Origin: an uncultured Clostridium sp.
GTDB taxonomy: Bacteria > Bacillota > Clostridia > Clostridiales > Clostridiaceae
Assembly: GCA_900548455.1 (NCBI GenBank)
Contig: URKQ01000006.1
Location: 1-64,000, forward strand
Reading direction: 5' to 3'
Length of the DNA: 64,000 bases
The position numbers and the translations under genes are program-made. Of the stretch, positions 7,485 through 17,025 are shown in pieces. Each line of letters starts with the position of its first letter. The stretch's first letter is position 1. Below the pieces are notes generated by a model. That model had not been told where the DNA came from and made no database searches. It saw only the letters and a program-made list of their open reading frames with translations.

Positions 7485-9743
7485 TTATAATAACTCTAAT
7501 CCTGCTTTGCTAAGCATTAACTTTTTAATTCCCATATTTTCAAAAGCAATTGTAACTATAGTTTCACTACCATCTTTAACAGTACTTACCACCGTTCCAA
7601 CTCCAAATTTACTATGTCTTACCTTTCTTCCCATAGTAACTTCATTATTAGATGAAGCAGTACTATTTATACTATCCTTACTGAATTGTTCCTGTGAATT
7701 TCTTGATGCACCATTGAAGAAATTATTTCTAAAAGAATGTGGATTATTAGCATTACTTTGGTGCCCATTACTTGTTTCTCTTGTTGCCATTCTACCAAAA
7801 CCTGAAGCCATTTCTTCATTAAAACTTGTCTTCAACTCTTTTGGAATTTCACTTACAAAGTCAGAAACTGAATAGCATACAGTTCTTCCAAAAACCATAC
7901 GTTGTGCTGCTGACGTGATATATAGTGATTCTCTAGCCCTTGTTATTGCCACATAGCAAAGTCTTCTTGACTCTTCCATCTCATGAAAACTGTTTAATGA
8001 AGCCATTCCAGGGAATATTCCGTTTTCCATTCCAACTAAAAATACTACTGGAAATTCTAAGCCCTTTGCACTATGCACTGTCATCATTACTACAGCATTA
8101 TTTTCTTCCTCTAAATTATCTATATCCGATACTAAAGTAACCTTCTCAAGGAAATCACTTAAAGTCTTTTCTTCTGAAGAATTTTCAAAAGCAACTGCAT
8201 CTGAAACTAACTCTTTAAGGTTTTCAATCCTGCTCTCATCCTCTGCACTAGTAGATGATTTAAGTTGAGCCATATATCCTGTTTTATCTAATATTTCCTC
8301 TATAAGTTCAGACACATCAATATTAGCTGCATCAGTAATAAGACTATTCATAAGACCTACAAACTTATTAATTGCACCTTTAGTTCTAGGTGATAAATTA
8401 GGTACAAAATCTATATCAAGTAGTGCATCATAAAGACAAATATCATTTTCAGTTGCAAACTCCTGAATTTTTGCTACTGTTGTATCTCCAATGCTTCTTT
8501 TAGGTTCATTAATTATCCTCTTTAAACTTATATCGTCAAGGGGATTATTAATTACTTTTAGGTATGCCATTATATCTTTAATTTCTTTTCTTTCATAAAA
8601 GCGCAAACCACCAACAATTTTATATGGAATTTCATTTCTTCTAAATGCTTCCTCAAAAACACGTGATTGTGAGTTCATTCTATATAAAATAGCGAAGTCT
8701 TTTAAAGTTTTACCTTCTTCTTTTATCAACTTTCTTATTTGACCTGCCACAAAGTTACCCTCATCTATGTCACTTGATGCTCTATATGTTTTAATCTTAT
8801 CTCCAGCTTCACTATCTGTTCTTAAAACCTTATTTTTTCTATTGGCATTATTTTTTATCACATTATTTGCAGCATCTAAAATATTACACTTAGATCTATA
8901 GTTTTGCTCTAGTTTTACCACCTTTGCTTTTGGAAAATCTTTTTCAAAGTCTAATATGTTGTTAATGTCAGCACCTCTCCATGCATAGATACACTGATCA
9001 TCATCACCTACAACACAAATATTTTCATTTTCATTGACTAATAACTTAACTAATTCATATTGACATTTATTTGTATCTTGATACTCATCTACTAAAACAT
9101 ACTTAAATTTTCTTCTATAAAATTCTCTTACTTCTTCATTTTCTTTAAATAGCTTTACTGTCAAATAAATTAAATCATCAAAATCTAAAGAATTACTTGT
9201 CTTTAGTTTTCTTTCATAAAGTAAATATACATCTGCAATTTTATTTAATCTAAAATTTCCTTCATTTTGTTTCTTGTATTGTTTTGAAGAAATTAATTTA
9301 TTTTTAGCATCAGAAATTTTACTAATTATTTCGCCTTCTTGTATATCTTTATCATTAATATTAAGTTCTTTTATACACTGCTTAATTAACGATTTAGCAT
9401 CATAGCTATCGTAAATTGTAAAGTTTTTGTTGTATCCTAATTTATCTATTTCCCTTCGCAAAATTCTAACACAACTTGAATGGAAGGTAGATACCCACAT
9501 TCCATCTACTACATCTCCAACCAAACTTTTTATTCTATCCTTCATTTCTCCTGCAGCTTTATTGGTAAATGTTAATGCTAGTATTTGAGATGGATACACA
9601 TTTAAATCATTGATCATATGAGCTATTCTATAAGTTAATACTCTTGTTTTTCCAGATCCTGCTCCTGCAAGTACTAAAAGAGGTCCTTCTACTGTTGTAG
9701 CTGCTTCATACTGTTCCCTATTTAAAAGATTTTTTAAATCCAT
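7485..9743 (-). CDS. pcrA: ATP-dependent DNA helicase PcrA (UvrD/Rep, superfamily 1)
   Basis: This 752-aa protein is a 3'-5' helicase for repair, replication restart and removal of RecA. Motif Q/N-terminus LNREQYEA is followed by Walker A GAGSGKTRVL (about 27-36), motif Ia TFTNKAA, Walker B VDEYQDTN, motif III GDDDQCIYAWRGA, motif IV LEQNYRS, motif V VHSAKGLEF and motif VI YVAITRAR. The C-terminal 100 residues are a low-complexity linker and a Tudor-like end. No pcrB is adjacent, unlike Bacillus. The start follows AGGAGTGATGAA. It is translated upstream of ligA. Confidence 0.98.
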   Translation of the reverse strand: MDLKNLLNREQYEAATTVEGPLLVLAGAGSGKTRVLTYRIAHMINDLNVYPSQILALTFTNKAAGEMKDRIKSLVGDVVDGMWVSTFHSSCVRILRREIDKLGYNKNFTIYDSYDAKSLIKQCIKELNINDKDIQEGEIISKISDAKNKLISSKQYKKQNEGNFRLNKIADVYLLYERKLKTSNSLDFDDLIYLTVKLFKENEEVREFYRRKFKYVLVDEYQDTNKCQYELVKLLVNENENICVVGDDDQCIYAWRGADINNILDFEKDFPKAKVVKLEQNYRSKCNILDAANNVIKNNANRKNKVLRTDSEAGDKIKTYRASSDIDEGNFVAGQIRKLIKEEGKTLKDFAILYRMNSQSRVFEEAFRRNEIPYKIVGGLRFYERKEIKDIMAYLKVINNPLDDISLKRIINEPKRSIGDTTVAKIQEFATENDICLYDALLDIDFVPNLSPRTKGAINKFVGLMNSLITDAANIDVSELIEEILDKTGYMAQLKSSTSAEDESRIENLKELVSDAVAFENSSEEKTLSDFLEKVTLVSDIDNLEEENNAVVMMTVHSAKGLEFPVVFLVGMENGIFPGMASLNSFHEMEESRRLCYVAITRARESLYITSAAQRMVFGRTVCYSVSDFVSEIPKELKTSFNEEMASGFGRMATRETSNGHQSNANNPHSFRNNFFNGASRNSQEQFSKDSINSTASSNNEVTMGRKVRHSKFGVGTVVSTVKDGSETIVTIAFENMGIKKLMLSKAGLELL

Positions 9744-9861
9744 TTCATCACTCCTATATACATGTTCCTACTAAAGTATTCCCTTTATTATATCATCAAT
9801 ACTTTAGATTCAACTGAAAATTCATCTTTTACTATTATAACACATATGTTCCCTTCATAAA

Positions 9862-9903
9862 TATAACAAAAAAATTCCCATTGACATAATCAACAGGAAT
9901 TCT
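9862..9903 (-). terminator. Terminator downstream of yerC
   Basis: On the reverse strand AATTCCTGTTGA pairs with TCAATGGGAATT around TTATG (one mismatch) and is followed by a run of seven T. It ends the yerC transcript, so pcrA probably has its own promoter in 9744-9862. Confidence 0.8.
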
Positions 9904-9942
9904 TCTTTATCAATATGTAGATTAAACATTTACAATTCATAT

Positions 9943-10266
9943 TTAAATATAGTTTTCGTCCTCATAGTCTTTCCAATCAACTCTTTCAAAAACTGTGCTA
10001 TAACCATTATTACCATAGTTTAGTGAGCGATTAACTCTACTAATTGTGGCTGTACTTGCACCTGTACTGCTTGCAATATCTAAATACGTTCTTCTCTCTC
10101 TAAGCATTCTAGCAACTTGAAGTCTTTGTTCCATTGCCTTAATTTCATTTATTGTACAAACATCCTCAAAAAATCTATATACTTCTTCCCTGCTCTTTAA
10201 ACTTCTAATAGCATCTACTAAGTAATCCATTTCAGGAGTTTTAAGCCTTGAATTATATTCTTCCAT
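9943..10266 (-). CDS. yerC: YerC/YecD family TrpR-like DNA-binding protein
   Basis: A 107-aa helical protein of the YerC/YecD family, whose fold resembles the Trp repressor. The central TINEIKAMEQRLQVARML helix precedes the helix-turn-helix YLDIASSTGASTATISRVNRSL (about 62-83). The longest frame begins 21 nt upstream, but GGGGGGAT lies just before the ATG at 10266, so I choose that start. In Bacillus yerC also lies near pcrA and ligA. Its target genes are not known. A terminator follows it. Confidence 0.88.
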   Translation of the reverse strand: MEEYNSRLKTPEMDYLVDAIRSLKSREEVYRFFEDVCTINEIKAMEQRLQVARMLRERRTYLDIASSTGASTATISRVNRSLNYGNNGYSTVFERVDWKDYEDENYI

Positions 10267-10400
10267 GATTATCCCCCCACCAAACACTTATTTCTAATTA
10301 TCATTATAATTTCTTCTTAAATCAGTGTAAACATTTTTAATGAGAATACATTAAAAATTCACATTATTTATTTTTTGTTTATTCTTACTTTTTTCTATAT

Positions 10401-10429
10401 AATTAAAAGCTATCCTAAGGATAGCTTTT
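10401..10429 (-). terminator. Terminator downstream of secG
   Basis: AAAAGCTATCC and GGATAGCTTTT form a perfect 11-bp stem around a 3-nt loop, immediately after the secG stop. The following reverse-strand sequence is T-rich though interrupted. Confidence 0.8.
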
Positions 10430-10431
10430 GA

Positions 10432-10665
10432 CTATGCTAGTATTATATTCACAGCTATAATTGAAGCTACAAAAACAACTGAAGATACTATTGTAATCTT
10501 TCTTAAAAATCCTTCTTTAGTTTTAGTTTTATTCTTGCTATAAAAAGTCTCTGAACTTCCTGAAACTAATCCACCAAGACCAGAGGCCTTACTTTCTTGT
10601 AGAGCTATAGATATTATAACTAACAATGCAGAAACACATACTACAACATAAAGTGCTGTTACCAT
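10432..10665 (-). CDS. secG: Protein translocase subunit SecG
   Basis: A 77-aa protein, typical for SecG, the small stimulatory subunit of the SecYEG channel. There are two transmembrane helices (about 3-20 and 55-76). Between them lies the family motif IALQESKASGLGGLVSGSSETF. The start follows AAGGGGG. It is monocistronic, upstream of yerC and downstream of eno in the same direction; secG next to eno is a common Firmicute arrangement. Confidence 0.95.
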   Translation of the reverse strand: MVTALYVVVCVSALLVIISIALQESKASGLGGLVSGSSETFYSKNKTKTKEGFLRKITIVSSVVFVASIIAVNIILA

Positions 10666-10787
10666 CGAATGTACCCCCTTATGGTTTAATCCTTCTTATA
10701 CATCTAACTTATTTTATCATACCCAAAATATATTTACAACTTATTAAACAACAAATTTTTCCTATTATTTAATAAAGGAGAAATAAT

Positions 10788-10813
10788 AAAAAAGTGGCTT
10801 ACGCCACTTTTTT
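10788..10813 (-). terminator. Terminator downstream of eno
   Basis: AAAAAAGTGGC pairs perfectly with GCCACTTTTTT around TTAC. It directly follows the eno stop and closes the pgk-tpiA-gpmI-eno unit. Confidence 0.9.
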
Positions 10814-10814
10814 A

Positions 10815-12110
10815 TTATCTATTTATGTTATAGAAAGATTTTAATCCTCTAAATTCAGCCATATCGCCTAGTTCTTCTTCAATTCTTAATAATTGATTGT
10901 ACTTAGCAACTCTTTCACTTCTTGCTGGAGCTCCAGTTTTTATTTGTCCTGCATTAGTAGCTACAACTAAATCTGCAATTGTAGTATCTTCTGTTTCTCC
11001 TGATCTATGAGAAACTACAGCAGTATATCCAGCTCTTGAAGCCATTTCTATAGCATTTAAAGTTTCTGTTAATGTTCCTATTTGATTTAATTTAATAAGA
11101 ATTGAGTTTGCAGTCTTGCTAGCAATTCCTCTTTCAAGTCTAGAAGTATTAGTAACAAATAAGTCATCTCCTACTAATTGTACTCTATCACCAATTTTAT
11201 CAGTTAAGTATTTCCAGCCTTCCCAATCTTCTTCAGCCATACCATCTTCTATAGAGATGATTGGATATTTTTCACATAATTCTACATAGTAATCAGCCAT
11301 TTGCTCAGGAGTTAATATTCTTCCTTCTCCAGCTAAATTATATTTTCCATCTTCGTAGAATTCTGATGAAGCAGGGTCAAGAGCTATAAATGCATCTTTT
11401 CCTGGAACATATCCAGCTTTTTCTATAGCTTCTATTATAACTTTTATTGCTTCTTCATTTGAAGCTAAGTCTGGAGCAAATCCACCTTCATCACCAACAC
11501 CTGTACCAAGTCCTTTAGCTTTAAGAATTGATTTTAATGCATGATAAACTTCAGCACCCATTCTTAATGCTTCACTAAAAGAAGTTGCTCCAGCTGGCAT
11601 AACCATAAACTCTTGTAAGTCTACGTTATTATCAGCATGTTTTCCACCATTTAATATGTTCATCATAGGAACTGGTAGAACCTTAGCATTAACTCCTCCA
11701 AGGTATTGATATAATCCTAATCCAAGATAGCTAGCAGCAGCTCTTGCACAAGCAAGAGAAACTCCTAAAGTTGCATTAGCACCTAATTTTCCTTTATTGT
11801 GAGTTCCATCTAATTCTATCATTGCTTTATCTATAGCAACTTGATCAAATATGTTCATTCCTATAATTTCTTCAGCTATTATATTATTTACATTATCTAC
11901 AGCGTTTAAAACACCTTTTCCATTATAAAGAGCTTTATCTCCGTCTCTTAATTCAACTGCTTCAAATTGTCCTGTAGAAGCACCTGATGGTACTGCAGCT
12001 ACACCAACTGTTCCATCTTCTAGTACTACCTCTACCTCTACTGTAGGGAATGCTCTTGAATCAAGTATTTGTCTTGCATAAACGTCAATGATTTCAACAA
12101 ATTGTTTCAT
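10815..12110 (-). CDS. eno: Enolase (phosphopyruvate hydratase)
   Basis: A 431-aa enolase converting 2-phosphoglycerate to phosphoenolpyruvate. It shows the N-terminal ARQILDSRAFPTVEVEV motif, the mobile loop SGASTGQFEAVELRDGD, the metal ligands in ALDPASSEFY, IEDGMAEEDW and VGDDLFVTN, and the signature ILIKLNQIGTLTET with the catalytic lysine, ending in VSHRSGETED. The ribosome binding site is AGGAGGAG. It is the last gene of the glycolytic set, 90 nt after gpmI. Confidence 0.99.
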   Translation of the reverse strand: MKQFVEIIDVYARQILDSRAFPTVEVEVVLEDGTVGVAAVPSGASTGQFEAVELRDGDKALYNGKGVLNAVDNVNNIIAEEIIGMNIFDQVAIDKAMIELDGTHNKGKLGANATLGVSLACARAAASYLGLGLYQYLGGVNAKVLPVPMMNILNGGKHADNNVDLQEFMVMPAGATSFSEALRMGAEVYHALKSILKAKGLGTGVGDEGGFAPDLASNEEAIKVIIEAIEKAGYVPGKDAFIALDPASSEFYEDGKYNLAGEGRILTPEQMADYYVELCEKYPIISIEDGMAEEDWEGWKYLTDKIGDRVQLVGDDLFVTNTSRLERGIASKTANSILIKLNQIGTLTETLNAIEMASRAGYTAVVSHRSGETEDTTIADLVVATNAGQIKTGAPARSERVAKYNQLLRIEEELGDMAEFRGLKSFYNINR

Positions 12111-12199
12111 AATTTTCTCCTCCTAAATCCTAAGTATTGATTAAAATATACAGTACTTTACTTTTAAGTATAGTATATTAAATTCCAAATCATTTTTAA

Positions 12200-13726
12200 T
12201 TATATTAATGATGTACCATTCATTTCACTAGGAATCTCTAGCTTCATTTCATTTAGCATGGTTGGTGCTATATCTGCTAACCTTCCACCATCTCTAAGAT
12301 CTGTGGAATGATTAGATACATATAAAAATGGCACAATATTAGTAGTATGCGCTGTCATAGGCTTACCTGTAGAAAAATCAATCATATTTTCTGCGTTTCC
12401 ATGGTCAGCTGTAATAAATACTGTTCCATCTTTTGAAAGAACCTTATCTACAACTTTTCCTAAGCATTGATCTACAGTTTCAATGGCCTTTACTGCTGCA
12501 TCCATTACTCCTGTATGTCCTACCATATCTGGATTTGCATAGTTTAATATTATCATATCATATTTATCTTCTTCTAACTTTTCTAAAACAGCTTCAGTAA
12601 CTTCATATGCACTCATCTCTGGTTTTAAATCATAAGTAGCAACTTTAGGTGATGGTATTAATACTCTATCTTCACCTTCATTTGCTTTTTCAACTCCTCC
12701 ATTAAAGAAGAATGTTACATGTGCATACTTTTCAGTCTCAGCAATTCTAAGTTGATTTAATCCTTTTGAACTAACATACTCTCCAAGAGTATTAGCATGA
12801 TGTTCTGGTTTATATGCTATAAGAACATTTTCAATAGTTTTATCATACTGAGTCATGCATACATATGTCAAGTTTAAAGGTTTTCTGTCAAATCCACTAA
12901 ACTCTTTATCAATTAAAGCTCTTGTAATTTCTCTAGCTCTATCTGGTCTAAAGTTAAAGAATATAACAGAGTCTCTATTATTAATTTTAGCAACAGGCTT
13001 ACCGTCCTTTATAATTACTGACGGAATAACAAACTCATCAGTTTTATTATCATGATATGCTTCATCTATAGCTTCTGTAGCTGAAAGATAAGTATTACCT
13101 TCACCTTTTGCTATAGCATTATATGCAAGCTCTACTCTCTCCCATCTATTATCTCTATCCATAGCATAATATCTACCTGAAAGAGTAGCAATTTGTCCTA
13201 CACCTTCTTCAGCCATAAAATCTTCTAAATCATTAATATAGTGCTTTGCTGAACCTGGTGCTACATCTCTACCATCTAAGAAGCAATGTATATATACTTT
13301 TTCAAGTCCTTTATTTTTACATAAAGTTATTAACGCTTTAAGATGTTTTATATGAGAATGAACTCCACCATCGGATAGCAATCCCATTAAATGAATAGCT
13401 GAATTATTTTTCTTAGCTTCGTCTATTGCAAAATTTAAAGCTTCATTTTTATAAAAATTGCCTTCTTCTATTTCCTTGGTAATTCTTGTTAATTCCTGAT
13501 ATACTATTCTACCTGCACCGATATTAAGATGACCAACTTCAGAATTTCCCATCTGTCCTTCTGGCAACCCCACATCTAACCCACAAGCTGAAAGAACAGT
13601 ATGAGGATATTTAGATATAAGGTTATCATAATTAGGTTTCTTTGCTAATTTAACTGCATTTCCATCTAAATTATCACTTATACCAAAACCATCTAATATC
13701 ATTAACATCACTGGCTTTTTACTCAT
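12200..13726 (-). CDS. gpmI: 2,3-bisphosphoglycerate-independent phosphoglycerate mutase
   Basis: A 508-aa Mn-dependent enzyme interconverting 3- and 2-phosphoglycerate, an alkaline-phosphatase-fold protein with an inserted transferase domain. The phosphorylated serine is Ser62 in GQMGNSEVGH. Metal ligands are visible in MLMILDGFG (Asp12), in NYANPDMVGHTG and in the ITADHGNAENM motif. The start follows GGAGTAATGGA. It lies 19 nt after tpiA, so the two are cotranscribed. Mn-dependent iPGM is characteristic of spore-forming Firmicutes. Confidence 0.98.
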   Translation of the reverse strand: MSKKPVMLMILDGFGISDNLDGNAVKLAKKPNYDNLISKYPHTVLSACGLDVGLPEGQMGNSEVGHLNIGAGRIVYQELTRITKEIEEGNFYKNEALNFAIDEAKKNNSAIHLMGLLSDGGVHSHIKHLKALITLCKNKGLEKVYIHCFLDGRDVAPGSAKHYINDLEDFMAEEGVGQIATLSGRYYAMDRDNRWERVELAYNAIAKGEGNTYLSATEAIDEAYHDNKTDEFVIPSVIIKDGKPVAKINNRDSVIFFNFRPDRAREITRALIDKEFSGFDRKPLNLTYVCMTQYDKTIENVLIAYKPEHHANTLGEYVSSKGLNQLRIAETEKYAHVTFFFNGGVEKANEGEDRVLIPSPKVATYDLKPEMSAYEVTEAVLEKLEEDKYDMIILNYANPDMVGHTGVMDAAVKAIETVDQCLGKVVDKVLSKDGTVFITADHGNAENMIDFSTGKPMTAHTTNIVPFLYVSNHSTDLRDGGRLADIAPTMLNEMKLEIPSEMNGTSLI

Positions 13727-13745
13727 TCCATTACTCCAATCTTTT

Positions 13746-14492
13746 CTAGTAATTTACTATGGCAGAAAAATCTTCAGCTTTTAAACTAGCTCCACCAATT
13801 AATCCTCCATCAATATGTTCCATTGCCATTTGTTCTTTTATTGTTGATGGTTTAACAGAGCCACCATATTGAATTCTTACCGCTTCTGCGACTTCTTTTC
13901 CATATAACTTTTCTATAACACTTCTAATATATCCAATAGTATCATTGGCATCTTCTGCTGTAGCAGTTTTTCCTGTGCCAATAGCCCATATAGGTTCATA
14001 GGCTACTACCATATTTTTCACTTCTTCTTCACTAATATTAATTAAATCTTGCTTAATTTGAGATCCAAGAACCTCTTCTGTTATTCCAAGATCTCTTTCT
14101 TCTAATGTCTCTCCAACACATAGAATTGGTGTGATTTTGTGGTTAAATGCAGCTCTTAATTTTTTATTTACTGTTTCATCAGTTTCATTAAAATACTGTC
14201 TTCTTTCACTATGTCCAATTATTACAAACTTTACTCCTAATTCCTTTAACATTTTAGGAGAAACCTCACCTGTATACGCTCCCTTATCTTCAAAGTGCAT
14301 ATTTTGGGCTCCAACCATTATATTAGTTCCTTCACACTCTTTAACTACTGCTGGTAAGCTTAAAAATGTTGGGCAAATTACAACATCACACTTAGCTGTT
14401 GCAACTTTATCTTTCAATTCCTTAACTAAACTAACAGCTCCTTCTATAGTATTATTCATTTTCCAGTTTCCCGCAATTATTGATCTTCTCAT
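13746..14492 (-). CDS. tpiA: Triosephosphate isomerase
   Basis: A 248-aa TIM-barrel enzyme interconverting dihydroxyacetone phosphate and glyceraldehyde 3-phosphate. Catalytic lysine lies in AGNWKMN, histidine in IIGHSERR, glutamate in VAYEPIWAIGTG, and the phosphate loop is in IQYGGSVKP with IDGGLIGGAS. The frame can be extended 12 nt upstream, but GGAGGT precedes the ATG at 14492 and MRRSIIAGNWK is the usual N-terminus, so that start is used. It sits between pgk and gpmI. Confidence 0.98.
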   Translation of the reverse strand: MRRSIIAGNWKMNNTIEGAVSLVKELKDKVATAKCDVVICPTFLSLPAVVKECEGTNIMVGAQNMHFEDKGAYTGEVSPKMLKELGVKFVIIGHSERRQYFNETDETVNKKLRAAFNHKITPILCVGETLEERDLGITEEVLGSQIKQDLINISEEEVKNMVVAYEPIWAIGTGKTATAEDANDTIGYIRSVIEKLYGKEVAEAVRIQYGGSVKPSTIKEQMAMEHIDGGLIGGASLKAEDFSAIVNY

Positions 14493-14567
14493 AATTACCT
14501 CCACAATTAATTTGATATAATTTATATGTTATTTTCCCCTATATCTTTTCAAATTAAATATATAAGA

Positions 14568-15764
14568 CTACTTATCATTTAATGCAACTATACCTGGTAG
14601 TAATTTACCTTCTAAAAATTCTAGTGAAGCTCCTCCACCTGTTGAGATGTGAGTCATTTTATCACCAAGTCCAAATATATTAACCGCAGCTGCGCTATCT
14701 CCACCACCAATGACAGTAACACCGTCACACTGAGCCATAGCTTTTCCAACAGCTATTGTTCCGTTGCTGAAATTTTCAAACTCAAAAACTCCCATAGGTC
14801 CATTCCAAACCACTGTTTTTGATTGTAAAATTATATTTGAATATAATTCTCTAGTCTTTGTTCCTATATCAAGTGCCATATATCCGGACTCAATATTCTC
14901 ATCTTCTGTATAAACTGGAGTAGCATCTTTTGAGAACTCACTAGCAACTACATGATCAACTGGCAAATATAGTTTTACACCTTTTTCTTTTGCCTTATCC
15001 ATCATTTCTTTTGCATAATCAATTCTATCTTCTTCCACTCTTGAATTGCCAATTTCAAAACCATTAGCTTTTAAGAATGTATAAGCCATAGCTCCACCAA
15101 TTATTAAATTATCTACTTTTTCAAGTAATGCATTTATTACATTGATTTTATCTGAAACCTTAGAACCTCCAAGAATAGCTGTAAATGGCTTTTCAGCATT
15201 ATCAATAGCATTTCCTAAGAACTTTAGTTCCTTTTCTATAAGGTATCCACAAACTGCTACATCAACATAATTTGTAACCCCTACAGTTGAACAATGAGCT
15301 CTGTGAGCTGTTCCAAAGGCATCATTTACGAATATATCACATAAAGATGCTAATTCTCTAGAAAAGTTTTCTTCGTTCTTAGTTTCTTCTTTTCTATATC
15401 TTGTATTTTGAAGTAGAACAATGTCTCCCTCTTTCATTACATCTATTGCTGCCTTCGCTCTTTCTCCAACTACATTCTCATCGTTTGCAAAAACAACAGT
15501 TTTAGCTAATAGCTCACTTAATCTAGCTGCTACAGGTGCTAATGACAATTCTGGTTTTGGTTCTCCCTTAGGTTTACCTAAATGAGAGCATAAAATAACC
15601 TTAGCTCCGTGATTAGTCAAATATTCAATAGTTGGAATAGCTCCTAAAAGTCTATTTTCATCAGTTATCTTTCCATCTACTATAGGAACGTTAAAATCAC
15701 ATCTAACTAAGACCTTCTTACCTTTTACTTCAATATCTTCTATTGATTTTTTATTATAAGACAT
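14568..15764 (-). CDS. pgk: Phosphoglycerate kinase
   Basis: A 398-aa enzyme that makes ATP from 1,3-bisphosphoglycerate. N-terminal substrate motifs are VLVRCDFNVP, CSHLGKPKG and the RAHCSTVG region. The C-terminal nucleotide motifs are NGPMGVFEFE and GGGDSAAAV. The longest frame starts 27 nt upstream, but AGGAGAG directly precedes the ATG of MSYNKKSIED at 15764. It is separated from gap by a terminator and has its own promoter candidate, so it heads pgk-tpiA-gpmI-eno. Confidence 0.98.
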   Translation of the reverse strand: MSYNKKSIEDIEVKGKKVLVRCDFNVPIVDGKITDENRLLGAIPTIEYLTNHGAKVILCSHLGKPKGEPKPELSLAPVAARLSELLAKTVVFANDENVVGERAKAAIDVMKEGDIVLLQNTRYRKEETKNEENFSRELASLCDIFVNDAFGTAHRAHCSTVGVTNYVDVAVCGYLIEKELKFLGNAIDNAEKPFTAILGGSKVSDKINVINALLEKVDNLIIGGAMAYTFLKANGFEIGNSRVEEDRIDYAKEMMDKAKEKGVKLYLPVDHVVASEFSKDATPVYTEDENIESGYMALDIGTKTRELYSNIILQSKTVVWNGPMGVFEFENFSNGTIAVGKAMAQCDGVTVIGGGDSAAAVNIFGLGDKMTHISTGGGASLEFLEGKLLPGIVALNDK

Positions 15765-15824
15765 AAAATCTCTCCTCACTTTCGGCTTCATCTTCTACAT
15801 ATAGACAACCTATACTACATTCAT

Positions 15825-15854
15825 ATTGTACATTATAATTGCACCTAACTTCAA
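15825..15854 (-). promoter_or_regulatory. Candidate promoter for pgk-tpiA-gpmI-eno
   Basis: On the reverse strand TTGAAG (15849-15854) is followed after 18 nt by TACAAT (15825-15830), downstream of the gap terminator and about 60 nt before pgk. Matches to consensus are moderate. Confidence 0.5.
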
Positions 15855-15866
15855 TAAAAGTTTCCT

Positions 15867-15915
15867 ATACAATAAAAATCTAGTTCATGGCTTAATGCTG
15901 AACTAGATTTTTATT
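15867..15915 (-). terminator. Terminator between gap and pgk
   Basis: AATAAAAATCTAGTTCA (15871-15887) is perfectly complementary to the sequence at 15899-15915, giving a 17-bp stem with an 11-nt loop. The reverse-strand arm ends in a T-rich run. It lies after the gap stop and before the pgk promoter candidate. Confidence 0.85.
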
Positions 15916-15946
15916 ACATTGACAATAACTTAATATAGGTTAAATA

Positions 15947-16954
15947 TTATAATCTATCAGCAACATATTTTGTTAAGTCTGCTAATCTATTTGAGTAACC
16001 CCACTCGTTATCATACCAAGAAACAACTTTAACAAGTTTATCACCCATTACCATAGTTGATAATCCATCAACTATAGAAGATCTTTCATCTCCTCTAAAG
16101 TCCATTGAAACTAATGGCTCTTCACAGAATCCTAATATTCCTTTTAAAGATCCTTCAGCTGCTTCTTTTAATGCTGCATTAACTTCTTCAGCTGTTACTG
16201 ACTTACTAACCTCACAAACTAAATCAGTCATTGAAACTGTAGGAGTAGGTACTCTAACTGCAAGTCCGTTTAATTTTCCTTTTAATTGAGGTAAAACTAA
16301 AGCAACTGCTTTTGCTGCTCCTGTAGTTGTTGGAATCATTGATTCTGCACCAGCTCTAGCTCTTCTTAAATCTTTATGAGGTGCATCAAGTATTTTTTGG
16401 TCATTTGTATATGAGTGAATTGTAGTCATTAATCCGCTTTCTATACCAAATTTTTCATCTAAAATTTTAGCAAACGGTGCTAAACAGTTTGTTGTACAAG
16501 ATGCATTAGAAATTATGTCATGTTTTGCACTATCATATTTTTCTTCATTAACACCCATTACTATTGTAATATCCTCATTCTTTGCTGGAGCAGATATTAA
16601 TACCTTTTTAGCTCCTGCTTCAATATGAGCTTTTGCTTTTGTTCCATCTGTAAAGAATCCAGTTGACTCTATTACTATTGCAGCTCCTTGAAGTCCCCAA
16701 GGTATATTCTTTGGATCTCTTTCTGCAAAAATTCTTATCTCTTTACCGTTAACTATTATAGAATTTTCTGTTGCTTCTACAGTTCCATTAAACTTTCCAT
16801 ATAAAGAATCATATTTTAACAAATGTGCAAGAGTAGCAGGGTCTGTTAAATCATTTATTGCTACTATTTCAATTTCCTCACTATAATTGTTTAATATGCT
16901 TTTAAAAACATTTCTTCCTATTCTTCCAAATCCATTAATACCAACTTTAACCAT
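15947..16954 (-). CDS. gap: Glyceraldehyde-3-phosphate dehydrogenase (NAD type)
   Basis: A 335-aa tetrameric enzyme making 1,3-bisphosphoglycerate. The Rossmann motif is GINGFGRIGR, with Asp35 in AINDLTDP indicating NAD rather than NADP preference. The catalytic site is SNASCTTNC (Cys153), with the downstream His in TTIHSYTNDQ. The C-terminal WYDNEWGYSNR motif is intact. The start follows AGGAGGT. It lies 71 nt downstream of cggR in the same transcript, the classical cggR-gapA arrangement. Confidence 0.99.
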   Translation of the reverse strand: MVKVGINGFGRIGRNVFKSILNNYSEEIEIVAINDLTDPATLAHLLKYDSLYGKFNGTVEATENSIIVNGKEIRIFAERDPKNIPWGLQGAAIVIESTGFFTDGTKAKAHIEAGAKKVLISAPAKNEDITIVMGVNEEKYDSAKHDIISNASCTTNCLAPFAKILDEKFGIESGLMTTIHSYTNDQKILDAPHKDLRRARAGAESMIPTTTGAAKAVALVLPQLKGKLNGLAVRVPTPTVSMTDLVCEVSKSVTAEEVNAALKEAAEGSLKGILGFCEEPLVSMDFRGDERSSIVDGLSTMVMGDKLVKVVSWYDNEWGYSNRLADLTKYVADRL

Positions 16955-17025
16955 TACAAAATACCTCCTAAAATACGTTATAATTTTAGTTATGTAAACT
17001 TAATTGATTTATACCAATTAAGTAA

